Of a DNA stretch of 64,000 bases, positions 63,969 to 64,000 are shown one piece after another. The stretch lies in contig CAKPOS010000001.1 of the NCBI GenBank assembly GCA_934176955.1, positions 62,001-126,000 of the forward strand, in the 5' to 3' direction. The position numbers and the translations under genes are program-made. The notes below the pieces were generated by a model. The model saw nothing but the letters and a program-made list of their open reading frames with translations, was not told the DNA's origin and made no database searches. Source of the stretch: an uncultured Bacilli bacterium (GTDB lineage: Bacteria; Bacillota_I; Bacilli_A; RF39; UBA660). The number at the start of each line of letters is the position of its first letter. Position 1 is the first letter of the stretch.

Positions 63969-64000
63969 CCTATTCACCACTTTCAAACTTTTCAACTTTT

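Noticed and set aside
1..64000. Mollicute code (TGA as Trp)
   Set aside because: yidD (normal 69-residue length) and spoVAD end in TGA, and Trp is TGG in conserved motifs, so TGA is a stop.

Overview
The window comes from a low-GC, spore-forming member of the Bacillota (class Bacilli; gene content suggests an uncultured gut lineage, but this is inference). Reasons: very AT-rich DNA, Bacillus-type promoters and ribosome binding sites, a T-box leader, and many sporulation genes (sigF-like, sigE/K-like pair, spoVAC-spoVAD-spoVAE, spoVID/ysxE-like, gerM, gerE, spoIIIAH, cotE). TGA is a stop here (yidD and spoVAD end in TGA), so this is the standard bacterial code and not a mycoplasma code.

Layout. 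1-909 is the 3' part of mnmA, followed by an HTH gene and a 29-residue peptide. 1889-2063 is a 175-bp MITE with 8-bp target duplication. 2304-9277 is a complete type II-A-like CRISPR-Cas locus: cas9-cas1-cas2 on +, a tracrRNA on - sharing a bidirectional terminator with cas2, a long csn2-like gene on -, a leader with a promoter and the ATTTGAG anchor, and a 12-repeat array. 9278-10287 is a non-coding AT-rich block with a six-copy 14-bp motif. 10288-22953 holds housekeeping genes on - (mutS, tig, greA, murD, a ClpX-like ATPase, T-box-controlled aspS, a PLP enzyme, proS). 23067-32573 holds two tandem sigma factors, a LysM amidase-fold protein, uvsE, and the spoVID/ysxE-like pair followed by an apparently dead UvrD-like protein. 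32666-34589 is a surface protein and a ZIP transporter on +. 34586-37797 is the spoVA/sigF cluster. 38016-50627 carries holA, mutL, SPFH/NfeD, pyrH, ferredoxin, yidD, an M29 aminopeptidase, and two pseudopilins divergent from a GspE/PilB ATPase. 50637-55587 is a 4,951-bp insertion with ISL3-type terminal inverted repeats and a perfect 8-bp target duplication, carrying LysR, a radical-SAM-like protein, a HAD nucleotidase and a decayed MazG-like gene between transposase remnants. 55605-58675 is the anaerobic ribonucleotide reductase module. 59369-62381 is a second sporulation cluster. The last genes are hypothetical.

How it fits together. The CRISPR locus appears functional by sequence: all Cas9 and Cas1 catalytic residues are present, and tracrRNA, leader and repeats are coherent. 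The same ISL3-type machinery seems to have produced both the MITE beside cas9 and the island. The sporulation genes cover forespore control (sigF), mother-cell control (sigE/K, gerE), engulfment (spoIIIAH, gerM), coat morphogenesis (spoVID, cotE) and germinant/DPA uptake (spoVA). The most unusual features are the sigF operon without spoIIAB, a row of enzyme-fold proteins with lost catalytic residues in a spore-related block, and the tandem sigma factors, one with a long C-terminal extension.
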